Assembly (NCBI RefSeq): GCF_013155545.1 | Contig: NZ_JABJVV010000022.1 | Coordinates: 1 to 64,000 of the forward strand | Length of the DNA stretch: 64,000 nt | Reading direction: 5' to 3' | From: Caenimonas soli | Lineage (GTDB): Bacteria > Pseudomonadota > Gammaproteobacteria > Burkholderiales > Burkholderiaceae_C | In this document: piece by piece, positions 18,074 through 26,738 of the stretch | Layout of the letters: the number at the start of each line of letters is the position of its first letter | Numbering within the stretch: position 1 is the first letter of the stretch | The notes under the pieces: generated by a model | Told to the model about the DNA's origin: nothing | What the model saw: only the letters and a program-made list of their open reading frames with translations | The model's database searches: none | Program-made: the position numbers and the translations under genes

Positions 18074-18970
18074 TTACTGCTCAGTTCGGAACGCGCGGAT
18101 GTCGTTGCGGATCCAGTCGATGAACACGCGGGTTCGCGCCGGCAGCAGCCGCGCATGCGGGTACACCACACTGATGGGCAGGGGCGGGCGCTCGAATTTG
18201 TCGAGCACGATCTTCAGGCGCTTCGCTTCAATGAAGGGTGCGACCTGGTAAGAGAAGAACATGCCGAAGCCGGCGCCATCGGCGCAGGCCTGCACCGCCG
18301 GCAGCACATGGTTGAAATCCAGGTTGCCGCTCACGGACAAGCGGAACGCCCGGCCGTTCTCCTGGAAGTCGCCCCAGGTCGGCCGCCCCGCCATCATGCG
18401 GATGCAGTTGGCCTGGAGCAGTTCACGCGGATGCCGCGGCACGCCGTGCTTGCGCAGGTAAGCCGGATTGGCCACCACGACGCGGCGAATCTGTCCCAGC
18501 GGCTGCGCCACCAGTGAAGAGTCTTCCAGTGCGCCGATGCGGATGCCCAGGTCCATGCCTTCCTCGAGCAGGTTGACGACGCGGTCGAGCAGTACCACGC
18601 TGCAACGCATCTTCGGGTGCTGCTTGAGAAAGCGCGTGACGGCCGGGGCCACATGCATCTGGCCGAACAACACCGGCGCCGTGATCGTGAGATGGCCCGC
18701 GGGTTCGCCCGCGCCAGCGCTGAGCGCCGCCTCCGACTCTTCCAGCGCGGCCAGCACCTGGCGGCAATTTTCCAGGTGCTGCCGGCCTTCCTCGGTCAGC
18801 GAGATGCGCCGCGTGGTCCGATTGAAAAGTCGCACGCCCAGCGAAATCTCATAGGCCGCCAGCGATCGCACCACGGCGGGCAGCGAAGAGCCGAGCGCCC
18901 GGGCGGCGGCCGTGAGGCTGCCCTCGTCGGCAATCCGCACAAAAGTCTGCATCGCCTTGAATTTGTCCAT
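18074..18970 (-). CDS. LysR-family transcriptional regulator
   Basis: The 298-residue regulator has an N-terminal winged helix-turn-helix (residues 4-60, FVRIADEGSLTAAARALGSS and RLFNRTTRRISLTEEG) and a periplasmic-binding-like effector domain (about 90-298). The start at 18970 (MDKFKAMQTFV) matches the family; an upstream extension of 16 residues is not conserved in character. It is divergent from a flavin-binding PNPOx-like gene with 83 bases between starts, the classical layout for LysR control of the neighbour. Effector unknown. Confidence 0.88.
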   Translation of the reverse strand: MDKFKAMQTFVRIADEGSLTAAARALGSSLPAVVRSLAAYEISLGVRLFNRTTRRISLTEEGRQHLENCRQVLAALEESEAALSAGAGEPAGHLTITAPVLFGQMHVAPAVTRFLKQHPKMRCSVVLLDRVVNLLEEGMDLGIRIGALEDSSLVAQPLGQIRRVVVANPAYLRKHGVPRHPRELLQANCIRMMAGRPTWGDFQENGRAFRLSVSGNLDFNHVLPAVQACADGAGFGMFFSYQVAPFIEAKRLKIVLDKFERPPLPISVVYPHARLLPARTRVFIDWIRNDIRAFRTEQ

Positions 18971-19053
18971 GCGGCAATTAATCCATAAACCGGAGTAGTC
19001 ATGTGCAAGATAGGCCATTTATGCCGAAGCGGATAACAAAGAAACTGGCGCCC

Positions 19054-19998
19054 ATGACGGGACCAACCTTCCACGAGGGAGAACTTGCCTGGCAAGAGCG
19101 CGCGGGTTCGCGCGCGCGGCTGGCCGAAGCCGGGCCGCGCGTCATTCGCGACCACATGCCCGAGCAGCATCGTGAGTTCTTCGCCCAGCTGCCTTTCCTG
19201 CTGGCGGGCACTGTCGATGCGCAGGGCCAGCCCTGGGCGTCGGTTCTGGCCGGCCCGCCGGGTTTCGTGGCTTCGCCAGACCCCCGGCAGTTGCTCGTGC
19301 ACGCCCAGGCCCTTCCGCATGATCCGCTGGCAGAAACCCTGCGCGCCGGAGCGCCGATCGGCTTGCTCGGCATAGAGCCGCATACGCGCCGGCGCAATCG
19401 TTTGAATGGCCGCGTCACTCGTCGCGACGAAGGCGGATTCGCGGTCCGGGTGGACCAGAGCTTCGGCAACTGCCCCAAATACATCCAGGCGCGCAAGCCG
19501 GAGTTCGTCGCCGGCACGGGTGCGCCCACCGCCCATCGCCTCGACGCGCTGGATGAGGCGGCCCGCTCGTTGCTGGCGCGCGCCGATACGTTCTTCATCG
19601 CCACGGCCCATCCGCTGGCGGCCCGCAGCGATTCGCCTGCGTTCGGGGTGGATGTATCGCACCGGGGCGGCAAGCCGGGTTTTGTTCGCGCCGATGCGGA
19701 CTCTCGCCTTACGGTGCCCGACTTCATCGGCAATTTTTTCTTCAACACGCTCGGCAACCTGGCCGTGAACCCGCGTTGCGGCCTGCTGTTCATGGACTTC
19801 GCAAGCGGCGACCTGCTCTACCTTGCCGCGCGCGGGGAGGTCGTCACCGATGGACCCGAGTTGGCTTCGTTCCAGGGCGCCCAGAGGTTGTTGCGGCTGC
19901 AGGTTCTGTCGGCCTTGCGCGTGACCGCCGTGCTGCCGCTGCGCTGGAGCGCCGCGGAACTCTCGCCGGTGTTGGCGGCCACCGGCTCCTGGTCTTGA
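19054..19998 (+). CDS. Pyridoxamine 5'-phosphate oxidase-like flavoprotein
   Basis: The protein has 314 residues from the ATG at 19054 (MTGPTFHEGELAWQERAG); alternative starts at 19003 or 19021 would add 17 or 11 residues without a better ribosome binding site. Two split-barrel FMN-binding segments are visible: FLLAGTVDAQGQPWASVLAG (about 45) and the C-terminal FIGNFFFNTLGNLAVNPRCGLLFMDF (about 225-250). The CPKYIQ motif near residue 147 is typical of this family. It lies divergent from the LysR regulator and is probably its target. The reaction is unknown. Confidence 0.82.
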   Translation: MTGPTFHEGELAWQERAGSRARLAEAGPRVIRDHMPEQHREFFAQLPFLLAGTVDAQGQPWASVLAGPPGFVASPDPRQLLVHAQALPHDPLAETLRAGAPIGLLGIEPHTRRRNRLNGRVTRRDEGGFAVRVDQSFGNCPKYIQARKPEFVAGTGAPTAHRLDALDEAARSLLARADTFFIATAHPLAARSDSPAFGVDVSHRGGKPGFVRADADSRLTVPDFIGNFFFNTLGNLAVNPRCGLLFMDFASGDLLYLAARGEVVTDGPELASFQGAQRLLRLQVLSALRVTAVLPLRWSAAELSPVLAATGSWS

Positions 19999-20052
19999 GG
20001 CTGGCCATGGCGTGATTGGGGCTCGCTTGCGGCTGGCCTATCATTCCAGGCC

Positions 20053-20853
20053 ATGACAACACCCTTCAGCATGCAGCGGCTCGGTCACGCCGGCGGCGCG
20101 CCGTTGCGCTGGCTGGCCGGCTGGTGGCGCATTATTTTTTTCGGTGCGTCGATCCTGGTGCTGGCGATGTCGCCGTCGAGTTATGTGCGCGAGACCCGCT
20201 CCGCCCTGATCCGCCACATCTACCTGGACACGGCGCCCATCCTCTGGTGGTTCACGGGCATGTGCGCCCTGCTGACCCTTGTGATCACGCGCATCGTGGT
20301 CGTGACCGCGCTGAGTTATGGCTTGTCGCGCTACGCGCTGGAGATGGTGATCCGGGTGCTGGTGCTGGAGCTCATCCCACTGACGGCGGCGCTCTTCGTC
20401 GCATTGCGCTGCACCATCCCCAACGGCGCGGCGCTGGCCGAGATGAGGCGCCTGGGGCATTTCGACGCGCTGCGGCGCCAGGGCATCGATCCGGTGGTGA
20501 CGCAGGCGCTGCCACGTGCGCTGGCAGGCATCTTTACCACCATCACCCTGGCCGCGCTGAGCTGCGTGGTGGCGATGGTGCTGGCCTATCTGGCGGTCTA
20601 TGGCTGGACTTCGGCGGGCATCGCGGCCTACACCCATGTCTTCGGGCATGTCTTCACCGGGTCCGTGGCGCTGATATTCGTGCTCAAGACGCTGTTCTTC
20701 AGCCTCGCGGTTTCCATCATCCCGATGGCTTCGGGCCTGTACGACGTGGAAGGCGACGGCTCGCGCGAGAGCGCGGCCCTGCAGGGCCTGGTGCGCATGT
20801 TCGCCGTGCTCCTGCTGCTGGAAGCGGCTACCCTGGCCGGCAACTACACCTGA
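20053..20853 (+). CDS. MlaE-family lipid ABC transporter permease
   Basis: The 266-residue membrane protein is a permease of the MCE/Mla type that moves phospholipids or other lipids between inner and outer membranes. It has five or six hydrophobic segments. The family motif region (MRRLGHFDALRRQGIDPVVTQALPRALAG, about 135-163) matches the MlaE coupling helix and the conserved E-x-RxLG...P layout. Its stop overlaps the MCE gene start by one base (TGATG). No ATP-binding gene (MlaF-like) accompanies it here, so the ATPase must be encoded elsewhere or shared. Confidence 0.85.
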   Translation: MTTPFSMQRLGHAGGAPLRWLAGWWRIIFFGASILVLAMSPSSYVRETRSALIRHIYLDTAPILWWFTGMCALLTLVITRIVVVTALSYGLSRYALEMVIRVLVLELIPLTAALFVALRCTIPNGAALAEMRRLGHFDALRRQGIDPVVTQALPRALAGIFTTITLAALSCVVAMVLAYLAVYGWTSAGIAAYTHVFGHVFTGSVALIFVLKTLFFSLAVSIIPMASGLYDVEGDGSRESAALQGLVRMFAVLLLLEAATLAGNYT

Positions 20854-21842
20854 TGGCGATGCAAGAAAAGCCCGACACACCGGTCCAGAACTCCGAGCCC
20901 ACGGTCACCAAGCCCGTCAAGCACCTCGAACTCAAGGCCACGGCCCTGCTCATCTTCACGGCGCTGCTGGTCGCAGGCTCCGCGCTGTACCTGCTGTATG
21001 CGCGCGGCGTGTTCGAACCCACCCAGAAGCTGGTGCTGGTGACCGATGACTCCGAGGGCGTGGTGGTGGGCATGGACATGACGTTCTCCGGATTTCCCAT
21101 CGGCCGCGTCCACCGGGTGGAGCTGGCCGAATCCGGCAACGTGCACATCGTGGTCGATGTGGCCCAGAAGGATGCGCATTGGCTGCGCACCACCAGCATC
21201 TTCACGCTGGTGCGCGGGCTGGTGGGCGGCACCAACATCCGCGCCTTCACCGGCATCCTGACCGACCCGCCGCTGCCCGATGGGGCGCAGCGGCCGGTGC
21301 TGCGCGGCGACGCGACGGCGGAGCTTCCCCGCGTGCTCGCGGCCGCCAAGGAAACCTTGGAGAACCTCAGCGCCATCACGGCCCAGGACGCTGCGCTGCG
21401 CACCTCGCTGGCCAACGTGCGCGACGTTACCGAAAAACTCAAGGGCCCGCACGGTGCGATGGGCGCCGTCCTCGGCAATGACGCGGATGCCCAGAAACTG
21501 GTGCTGGCGCTGGATCGGGCCAATGCCTTGCTGGCGCGCCTGGACGGCCTGGTGGGCAAGGCCGATACCCAGGTGTTCGGCCCCGAGGGCGTGATGAAGG
21601 AAGCCCGCGCGACAGTGGTGCAGCTCAATGGCCTGCTGGCCGAAACGCGGACCAGCCTGAAGAAGGTGGACGCCGTGCTGGTCGAGGCGCAAGGCATAGG
21701 CGCCGATGTGAAGGGCGCCACCGGCGACCTGGGCGCGCTGCGTGCCGACGTCGAGGCCAACTTGCGCAAGATCGAAGGCATGATCAATGAGCTGAACCGC
21801 AAGTGGCCGTTCGCCCGCGAAACCGAGGTGAAGCTGCCATGA
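20853..21842 (+). CDS. MlaD-family MCE-domain protein
   Basis: The 329-residue lipid-binding subunit has a cytoplasmic N-terminus, a single transmembrane helix at about residues 28-48 and an MCE domain at about 57-130 (DDSEGVVVGMDMTFSGFPIGRVHRVEL). A long helical C-terminal part follows (about 150-325), rich in Ala/Leu heptads. The start at 20853 overlaps the permease stop, and a longer frame upstream is antisense-free but non-homologous. It ends with an ATGA overlap with the lipoprotein gene, so all three are translationally coupled. Confidence 0.88.
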   Translation: MAMQEKPDTPVQNSEPTVTKPVKHLELKATALLIFTALLVAGSALYLLYARGVFEPTQKLVLVTDDSEGVVVGMDMTFSGFPIGRVHRVELAESGNVHIVVDVAQKDAHWLRTTSIFTLVRGLVGGTNIRAFTGILTDPPLPDGAQRPVLRGDATAELPRVLAAAKETLENLSAITAQDAALRTSLANVRDVTEKLKGPHGAMGAVLGNDADAQKLVLALDRANALLARLDGLVGKADTQVFGPEGVMKEARATVVQLNGLLAETRTSLKKVDAVLVEAQGIGADVKGATGDLGALRADVEANLRKIEGMINELNRKWPFARETEVKLP

Positions 21843-22486
21843 GATTGATCCTGTTGCTCGCGCTGTCCCTCGCACTCGCCGGCTGTGGCAGCAAGCCACG
21901 CGAGCCCGACTGGCAAATGAACGCGCACGGCGCCCTGGAGCGCTATGCCAAGGCCTACCTGGGCGGCAATGCGCGGGTGGAAGCTTCCGAGTTCGAGCGT
22001 GCCCGCAACGAACTGGAGAGCACGGGCCAGCCGGGCCTGGTGGCGCGGGCCGAACTGACCCGCTGCGCGCTGCGCGTTGCCAGCCTGGTCTTCGAGCCCT
22101 GCGAAGGATTCGAGCGACTGCGCGCCGATTCGCCCGCGGCTGAGCGCGCCTATGCCGACTACGTGGCGGGAACCATCGCGCCGGCGGACGTGGCCTTGCT
22201 GCCGCCCCAACACCGGGCTGCGGCCTCGGCGCAGGGCGGGGCTGCCGCCGTGAAGGCGATCGAGGACCCGGTCGCTCGCCTGATCGCCGCCGGCGTCTTG
22301 TTCCGCCGCAACCAGGCCACGCCCGATCTGCTGGCGCTGGCGGCAGACACGGCCTCCGCGCAAGGATGGCGACGGCCGCTCCTGGCCTGGCTGGGCGTTG
22401 CCGCGCAGCGGGCCGAACAGGCCGGCGCACCCGAGGAGGCGCAGCGGTTGCGCCGGCGCATGGCGCTGGCGGCCGGCGAGCGCTAG
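21839..22486 (+). CDS. Lipoprotein of the MCE operon, function unknown
   Basis: The 215-residue protein has a lipoprotein signal peptide with lipobox LALAGC (lipidated Cys16). The rest is Ala-rich and helical, resembling tetratricopeptide-like helical hairpins, but I recognise no family; it is not the usual PF03886-type auxiliary lipoprotein of MCE systems. It overlaps the MCE gene by four bases and lies two bases before the MerR gene. By position it should be an outer-membrane-anchored or periplasmic component of the lipid transporter. Confidence 0.78.
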   Translation: MRLILLLALSLALAGCGSKPREPDWQMNAHGALERYAKAYLGGNARVEASEFERARNELESTGQPGLVARAELTRCALRVASLVFEPCEGFERLRADSPAAERAYADYVAGTIAPADVALLPPQHRAAASAQGGAAAVKAIEDPVARLIAAGVLFRRNQATPDLLALAADTASAQGWRRPLLAWLGVAAQRAEQAGAPEEAQRLRRRMALAAGER

Positions 22487-22488
22487 CC

Positions 22489-23502
22489 ATGCTGCTCAAG
22501 GTGGGCGAATTGGCCAAGCACACCGGGCTCACGGTGCGCACGCTGCACCATTACGACGAGATCGGGCTGCTCAAGCCTTCCGGCCGATCCGATTCCGGCT
22601 ACCGCCTGTACAGCCGCACCGACGTGGCCCGGTTGCACGGCATCCAGGCGCTGCGCCACCTGGGCTTCGCGCTGGGCGACATCGCCGCCATGCTGGACGG
22701 CGCCGGGACCTCGCCCACGCTGATCATCGAGCAGCAGATGCGGGCGCTGGATCATGAAATCGCCCAGGCCAGCGAGCTGCGCAGCCGTCTGGACCTGCTG
22801 CAAGCCGAGCTGGCCCAGGGCGGCGAACCCGGCATCGCGGCCTGGCTGGACACGTTGGCGCTGATGACGACTTACGGCAAGTACTTCAGCGCCGCCGAGC
22901 TCAAGACCATTTTCGCCAACTGGAAGCTGGTGGATGCCGACTGGCAGCCGCTGGTCGACGCCGTGCGCGCCGCGATGGACGCGGGCCTCGCCCATGACGC
23001 GCCGCAGGTGCAGCCGCTGGCGCAGCGCTGGATGAGCCTGATGCTGCGCTGGATGGACGGCAACTTCGACCTGATCGACCGCTGGGGTGAGATGTACGAG
23101 AAGGAGCCTTCCGCGCACGGCCGCAAGGGCGCGCCCCAGTCCGACATGATCGAATACATCTCCAAGACCATCGAGCTGCGCATGGGCTTGCTGACCAGGT
23201 ATGTCACGCTGGCGGAGATCCGGCGTTTCTGCCATGTGCCCGAGGCCGATTGGCGCGCCCTCGCGGCCGAGGTCGAGAGCCTTCTGGCGCAAGGCGTGCC
23301 GGCCGCCAGCGCACAAGCCGGGGCCGCCGCGCAAAAGTGGCAGGCACTCATCGATCGCCTGGTCAACCACGACGCCAGTGTGCGCGGCCGCCTGATGCAG
23401 GCGTATGCCTGCGAGCCCCTGCTGCGGGCCGGCTCCGTGCTGGGCGAGCATCTCAGCGCCTATCTGCGCGAATCGCTCGGAAAGCGCTTGACCCTCACGT
23501 GA
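22489..23502 (+). CDS. MerR-family regulator with TipAS-like C-terminal domain
   Basis: The 337-residue regulator has an N-terminal MerR winged helix (residues 1-70, VGELAKHTGLTVRTLHHYDEIGLL) and a dimerization coiled coil to about residue 115. A large C-terminal domain (about 125-330) resembles the antibiotic-binding TipAS fold (YFSAAELKTIFANWKLVD, RWMSLMLRWMDGNFDLIDRW). It starts two bases after the lipoprotein stop. Its final codons form half of a perfect MerR-type palindrome that is also the spacer of the promoter of the MFS gene. It therefore most probably activates the MFS gene in response to a small hydrophobic compound. Confidence 0.88.
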   Translation: MLLKVGELAKHTGLTVRTLHHYDEIGLLKPSGRSDSGYRLYSRTDVARLHGIQALRHLGFALGDIAAMLDGAGTSPTLIIEQQMRALDHEIAQASELRSRLDLLQAELAQGGEPGIAAWLDTLALMTTYGKYFSAAELKTIFANWKLVDADWQPLVDAVRAAMDAGLAHDAPQVQPLAQRWMSLMLRWMDGNFDLIDRWGEMYEKEPSAHGRKGAPQSDMIEYISKTIELRMGLLTRYVTLAEIRRFCHVPEADWRALAAEVESLLAQGVPAASAQAGAAAQKWQALIDRLVNHDASVRGRLMQAYACEPLLRAGSVLGEHLSAYLRESLGKRLTLT

Positions 23503-23518
23503 CGTGAGGGTCTACAGT
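23488..23518 (+). promoter_or_regulatory. MerR-type promoter/operator of the MFS gene
   Basis: -35 TTGACC (23488-23493) and -10 TACAGT (23513-23518) are separated by 19 bases, the overlong spacer typical of MerR activators. A perfect inverted repeat with 10-base arms (GACCCTCACG and complement, 23490-23512) and a 3-base centre fills the spacer. The merR stop codon (23500-23502) is the centre of the palindrome. The predicted transcription start is at or within two bases of the MFS ATG. Confidence 0.85.
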
Positions 23519-23525
23519 GCCCTCC

Positions 23526-24815
23526 ATGACCGATACCAAAGCGGCGCGCGCCGCCCTGTTTCGCGACCGCAACTTCTTCTGGCTGACTTCGGGCGCCGCG
23601 GTGTCCATGCTGGGCGACCAGTTCACCCTGATCGCGCTGCCCTGGCTGGTGCTGAAGATGACCGGCGATACGCTGGTGCTGGGAACCGTGCTGGCCCTGA
23701 TCAGCGTGCCGCGCGCCCTGTTCATCCTGGTGGGTGGGGCGATGGTGGACCGCCATTCCCCCAAGCAGGTCCTGATGTGGACCAAGCACGTCAACGCGGT
23801 GCTGCTCGGTCTGCTGGCCGCCGGCGTGTTCTCCGGGGCGCTGACCCTGCCGGTCATCTATGCGCTGTCACTCGGCATCGGCGTGGCCACCGCCTTCAGC
23901 ATCCCGTCGGCCACCGCCATGCTGCCGCATGCGGTGAGGCCGGAGCACCTGGGTGGCGCCAACAGCGTGATGCTGGGACTGCGCCAGTTCAGCATGTTCC
24001 TCGGGCCCTTGCTGGCCGGCCTGCTGATCGCCTTGTTCGGCGACGGCGGGGGCACCCACATGGCCGATGCGAAAGGCATCGCGATCGCCTTCGCCTTCGA
24101 CGCGTTCAGTTTTGCCGCCTCGGCCTGGACGCTTTCGCACGTGGTTACCAGAAACGCGAATGAGGGCACGCAGCCGGCGCCGGTGGCCGTGTGGACCTCC
24201 ATCCGCCAGGGCCTGGGCTACATCGGCCGTGATGCCGAGTTGCGCACCTGCTATTTGTACTGGGCCGCCGTCGCGATCCTGGTGATGGGGCCGCTGCACA
24301 TCGCCTTGCCGGTGCTGGCCAGCACCCAGGCCGGGCTGGGCGCCTCGGCGCTCGGCCTGATGCTGGGCGCGCACGGAGCGGGAACGCTGCTGGGGATGGG
24401 AATCTCCGGCGCGAAACCGCAGCTGCGGCTGGGCACCCTGGGCACCACTATGCTGGTTCTGGACGTGGTCATCGGCCTGTTGTTCATGCCCATGGGCCAT
24501 ATCGGCGCGGCTTGGCAGGGGGCGCTGCTGATGGGCACCATCGGGATGCTGGGCGGGTTCATGCAGGTGAGGGTGTTCACCTGGCTGCAACGGCGCCTGC
24601 CGCCGGCGCTCCTGGGCCGGGGGATGGCCCTGTTCATGTTCATCTTCATGGGCCTGGTGCCGATGGCCTCGGCGGTGACCGGCTGGCTGCTGCGCAGCAT
24701 TACGCTGCCGCAACTATTCGCTGCCAGTGGCGCCCTGCTGGTGCTGACGGCCCTGGTCGCGGCCGTCGGTTCACCGCTGCGCCGCATCAACGACCGCTCG
24801 GCCGCTCAGGCATGA
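23526..24815 (+). CDS. MFS transporter
   Basis: The 429-residue major facilitator has 12 hydrophobic segments and a typical loop 2-3 motif (GGAMVDRHSPKQVLM, near residue 72). Related proteins include enterobactin- or drug-exporting MFS members. The ATG at 23526 is chosen; no Shine-Dalgarno sequence precedes it, and the MerR-type promoter directly upstream predicts an mRNA starting at this ATG. Regulation by the upstream MerR/TipAS protein suggests export of a toxic compound. It faces the histone-like gene tail to tail. Confidence 0.88.
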   Translation: MTDTKAARAALFRDRNFFWLTSGAAVSMLGDQFTLIALPWLVLKMTGDTLVLGTVLALISVPRALFILVGGAMVDRHSPKQVLMWTKHVNAVLLGLLAAGVFSGALTLPVIYALSLGIGVATAFSIPSATAMLPHAVRPEHLGGANSVMLGLRQFSMFLGPLLAGLLIALFGDGGGTHMADAKGIAIAFAFDAFSFAASAWTLSHVVTRNANEGTQPAPVAVWTSIRQGLGYIGRDAELRTCYLYWAAVAILVMGPLHIALPVLASTQAGLGASALGLMLGAHGAGTLLGMGISGAKPQLRLGTLGTTMLVLDVVIGLLFMPMGHIGAAWQGALLMGTIGMLGGFMQVRVFTWLQRRLPPALLGRGMALFMFIFMGLVPMASAVTGWLLRSITLPQLFAASGALLVLTALVAAVGSPLRRINDRSAAQA

Positions 24816-24845
24816 AAAAGCCCGGCACCTTTCGGTACCGGGCTT
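24814..24845 (-). terminator. Rho-independent terminator of the histone-like gene
   Basis: Arms at 24818-24829 and 24834-24845 (AAGCCCGG core, one internal mismatch, loop TTTC) form a hairpin. On the minus strand it is followed by TTTTTC. On the plus strand there is no U-tract, so it mainly serves the leftward gene; it may slow read-through from the MFS gene. Confidence 0.8.
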
Positions 24846-24890
24846 GAAGCGGAAGAACGAACTTGCCTTGCGGCAAGACCGCTTTTCGCC

Positions 24891-25334
24891 TTAGGGCTTG
24901 CTGGCCGTCGGAAACGGCCAGGCAGCCTGCGGGTTCAGCGTGGTCTGCGCCGCCGGCATGGCCGGAGCAGCAGGCGCCGCCTTGGCTACCGGTTTGGCAG
25001 CGGGCTTTTTCGCTGCTTTCTTCGCAGCGGGCTTTTTCGCTGCTTTTTTGGCCGCAGGCCTTTTCTTGGCAGCGGGCTTCTTGGCCGCGGCCTTTTTGGC
25101 CGTGGTCTTCTTGGCTGCCGCTTTCTTCGCAGGCGCCTTCTTGGCTGCGGCCTTCTTCGCCGGAGCCTTCTTGGCAGCCGTCTTCTTGGCTGCCGGGCGC
25201 TTCGCTGCGGCCTTCTTCGCCGGAGCCTTCTTCGCGGCTACCTTCTTCGCAGGTGCCTTCTTGGCCGCGGACTTCTTGGCGGCGGGACGTTTCGCGGTGG
25301 CCTTCTTAGCGGCCGGTTTTTTTGCAGTTGCCAT
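24891..25334 (-). CDS. Histone H1-like nucleoid protein (Ala/Lys/Pro repeats)
   Basis: The 147-residue protein consists largely of AAKKAPAKK-type units like the C-terminal tail of eukaryotic H1 and the bacterial HctB/BpH1 proteins that bind DNA. Residues 2-110 are nearly all Ala, Lys, Pro and Thr. The last 35 residues are Ala/Pro-rich and lose the charge. The ATG at 25334 is preceded by AGGAG. It is monocistronic with its own terminator. DNA compaction is the expected role; exact targets are unknown. Confidence 0.85.
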   Translation of the reverse strand: MATAKKPAAKKATAKRPAAKKSAAKKAPAKKVAAKKAPAKKAAAKRPAAKKTAAKKAPAKKAAAKKAPAKKAAAKKTTAKKAAAKKPAAKKRPAAKKAAKKPAAKKAAKKPAAKPVAKAAPAAPAMPAAQTTLNPQAAWPFPTASKP

Positions 25335-25512
25335 ATCTATCTCCTGTTCAAGTTGATCAACATCAACCAAAGAAGCACTCCATGCTTGTTGGATTGCACA
25401 GAGCGATCCATGAGGTTGGGCCGAAGCCCAGCATCATGAACACCGTTGCCCGCTTTGCGCCGTGCTCTTGTGGCCGGTCATCAAAGCGGACGAATCTCCA
25501 ACCTGTTCCTGC

Positions 25513-26709
25513 TCAATCCCAGGAAAGCGCTCCACCCGTCTGGTACTCGATCACGCGGGTTTCGAAGAAATTGCGCTCTTTCTTCAGGTCAATCATTTCG
25601 CTCATCCACGGGAAAGGATTTTCCTCGTTGGGGAAGAGCGCTTCCAGGCCGATCTGCGTGGCGCGGCGGTTCGCGATGTAGCGCAGGTAGCCCTTGAACA
25701 TGGAGGCATTGAGGCCAAGCACGCCACGCGGCATGGTGTCCTCGGCATAGCGGTATTCGAGCTCGACCGCCTTCTGGAACAGCGCCTTGATCTCGGCCTT
25801 GAATTCCGAGGTCCAGAGGTGCGGGTTCTCGAGCTTGAGCTGGTTGATCAGGTCGATGCCGAAGTTGCAGTGCATCGACTCGTCGCGCAGGATGTACTGG
25901 TACTGCTCGGCAGCACCGGTCATCTTGTTCTGCCGGCCCAGTGCCAGGATCTGGGTGAAGCCGACGTAGAAGAACAGGCCTTCCATCAGGCAGGCGAAGA
26001 CGATCAGGCTCTTGAGCAGCGTCTGGTCGTTCTCGTGCGTCCCGGTGTGGAAGTGGGGATCGCTGATCGCCTCGATGAAGGGGATCAGGAACTGGTCCTT
26101 GTCGCGGATCGACGGGATCTCGTTGTAGGCGTTGAAGATCTCCGCCTCGTCCAGGCCCAGCGACTCGACGATGTACTGGTAGGCGTGGGTGTGGATCGCT
26201 TCCTCGAACGCCTGGCGCAGCAGGAACTGGCGGCACTCGGGCGCCGTGATGTGGCGGTAGGTGCCCAGCACGATGTTGTTGGCGGCCAGCGAGTCGGCGG
26301 TGACGAAGAAACCGAGGTTGCGCTTGATCACGCGGCGCTCGTCTTCGGTCAGGCCGTTCGGGTCTTTCCACAACGCGATGTCGCGCGTCATGTTCACTTC
26401 CTGCGGCATCCAGTGGTTGGAGCAGGTGGACAGGTATTTTTCCCAGGCCCACTTGTACTTGAAAGGCACCAGCTGGTTGACGTCGGTCTGGCCGTTGATG
26501 ATTCGTTTGTCGGCGGCCTTGACGCGGCGCTGGACGGCGGGCTGTGCGGCGGTGGTACGTGCCGGCGCAGCGGGTGCGAGCGCGGCGTCGTCGAGCGTGC
26601 GCAGCGCGGGCTGAGGAATATCGGGGGAGTGAGTCGCCTCACGGTTCGTGAACGAACCGCTATTCGGGGCTGGCGATGTGGGCTTGACTTCTTCGTCCCA
26701 GGTCAACAT
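25513..26709 (-). CDS. nrdB: Class Ia ribonucleotide reductase, beta subunit
   Basis: The 398-residue ferritin-like subunit carries the diiron-tyrosyl radical cofactor. The iron ligands and radical tyrosine are visible in the EEAIHTHAYQYI segment (equivalents of E. coli Glu115, His118, Tyr122), in MEGLFFYVG (Glu204) and in RDESMHCNFGID (Glu238, His241). The first 65 residues are a low-complexity extension. The C-terminus carries the tail needed to dock on NrdA. It follows nrdA by 135 bases containing a strong inverted repeat, so its expression may be set by processing as well as by the nrdA promoter. Confidence 0.96.
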   Translation of the reverse strand: MLTWDEEVKPTSPAPNSGSFTNREATHSPDIPQPALRTLDDAALAPAAPARTTAAQPAVQRRVKAADKRIINGQTDVNQLVPFKYKWAWEKYLSTCSNHWMPQEVNMTRDIALWKDPNGLTEDERRVIKRNLGFFVTADSLAANNIVLGTYRHITAPECRQFLLRQAFEEAIHTHAYQYIVESLGLDEAEIFNAYNEIPSIRDKDQFLIPFIEAISDPHFHTGTHENDQTLLKSLIVFACLMEGLFFYVGFTQILALGRQNKMTGAAEQYQYILRDESMHCNFGIDLINQLKLENPHLWTSEFKAEIKALFQKAVELEYRYAEDTMPRGVLGLNASMFKGYLRYIANRRATQIGLEALFPNEENPFPWMSEMIDLKKERNFFETRVIEYQTGGALSWD

Positions 26710-26738
26710 AAGTTTTCCAATGCTCGGATTATGTGAGC

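Noticed and set aside
21803..21838. Longer start for the MCE-operon lipoprotein
   Set aside because: The extra 12 residues would precede the signal peptide and lie inside the MCE gene; the ATG at 21839 gives a standard lipoprotein signal.
25416..25431. Short hairpin with a UUCG loop on the minus strand after nrdB
   Set aside because: The stem is five to six bases with no U-tract, so I cannot claim a terminator; it lies about 80 bases past the nrdB stop.
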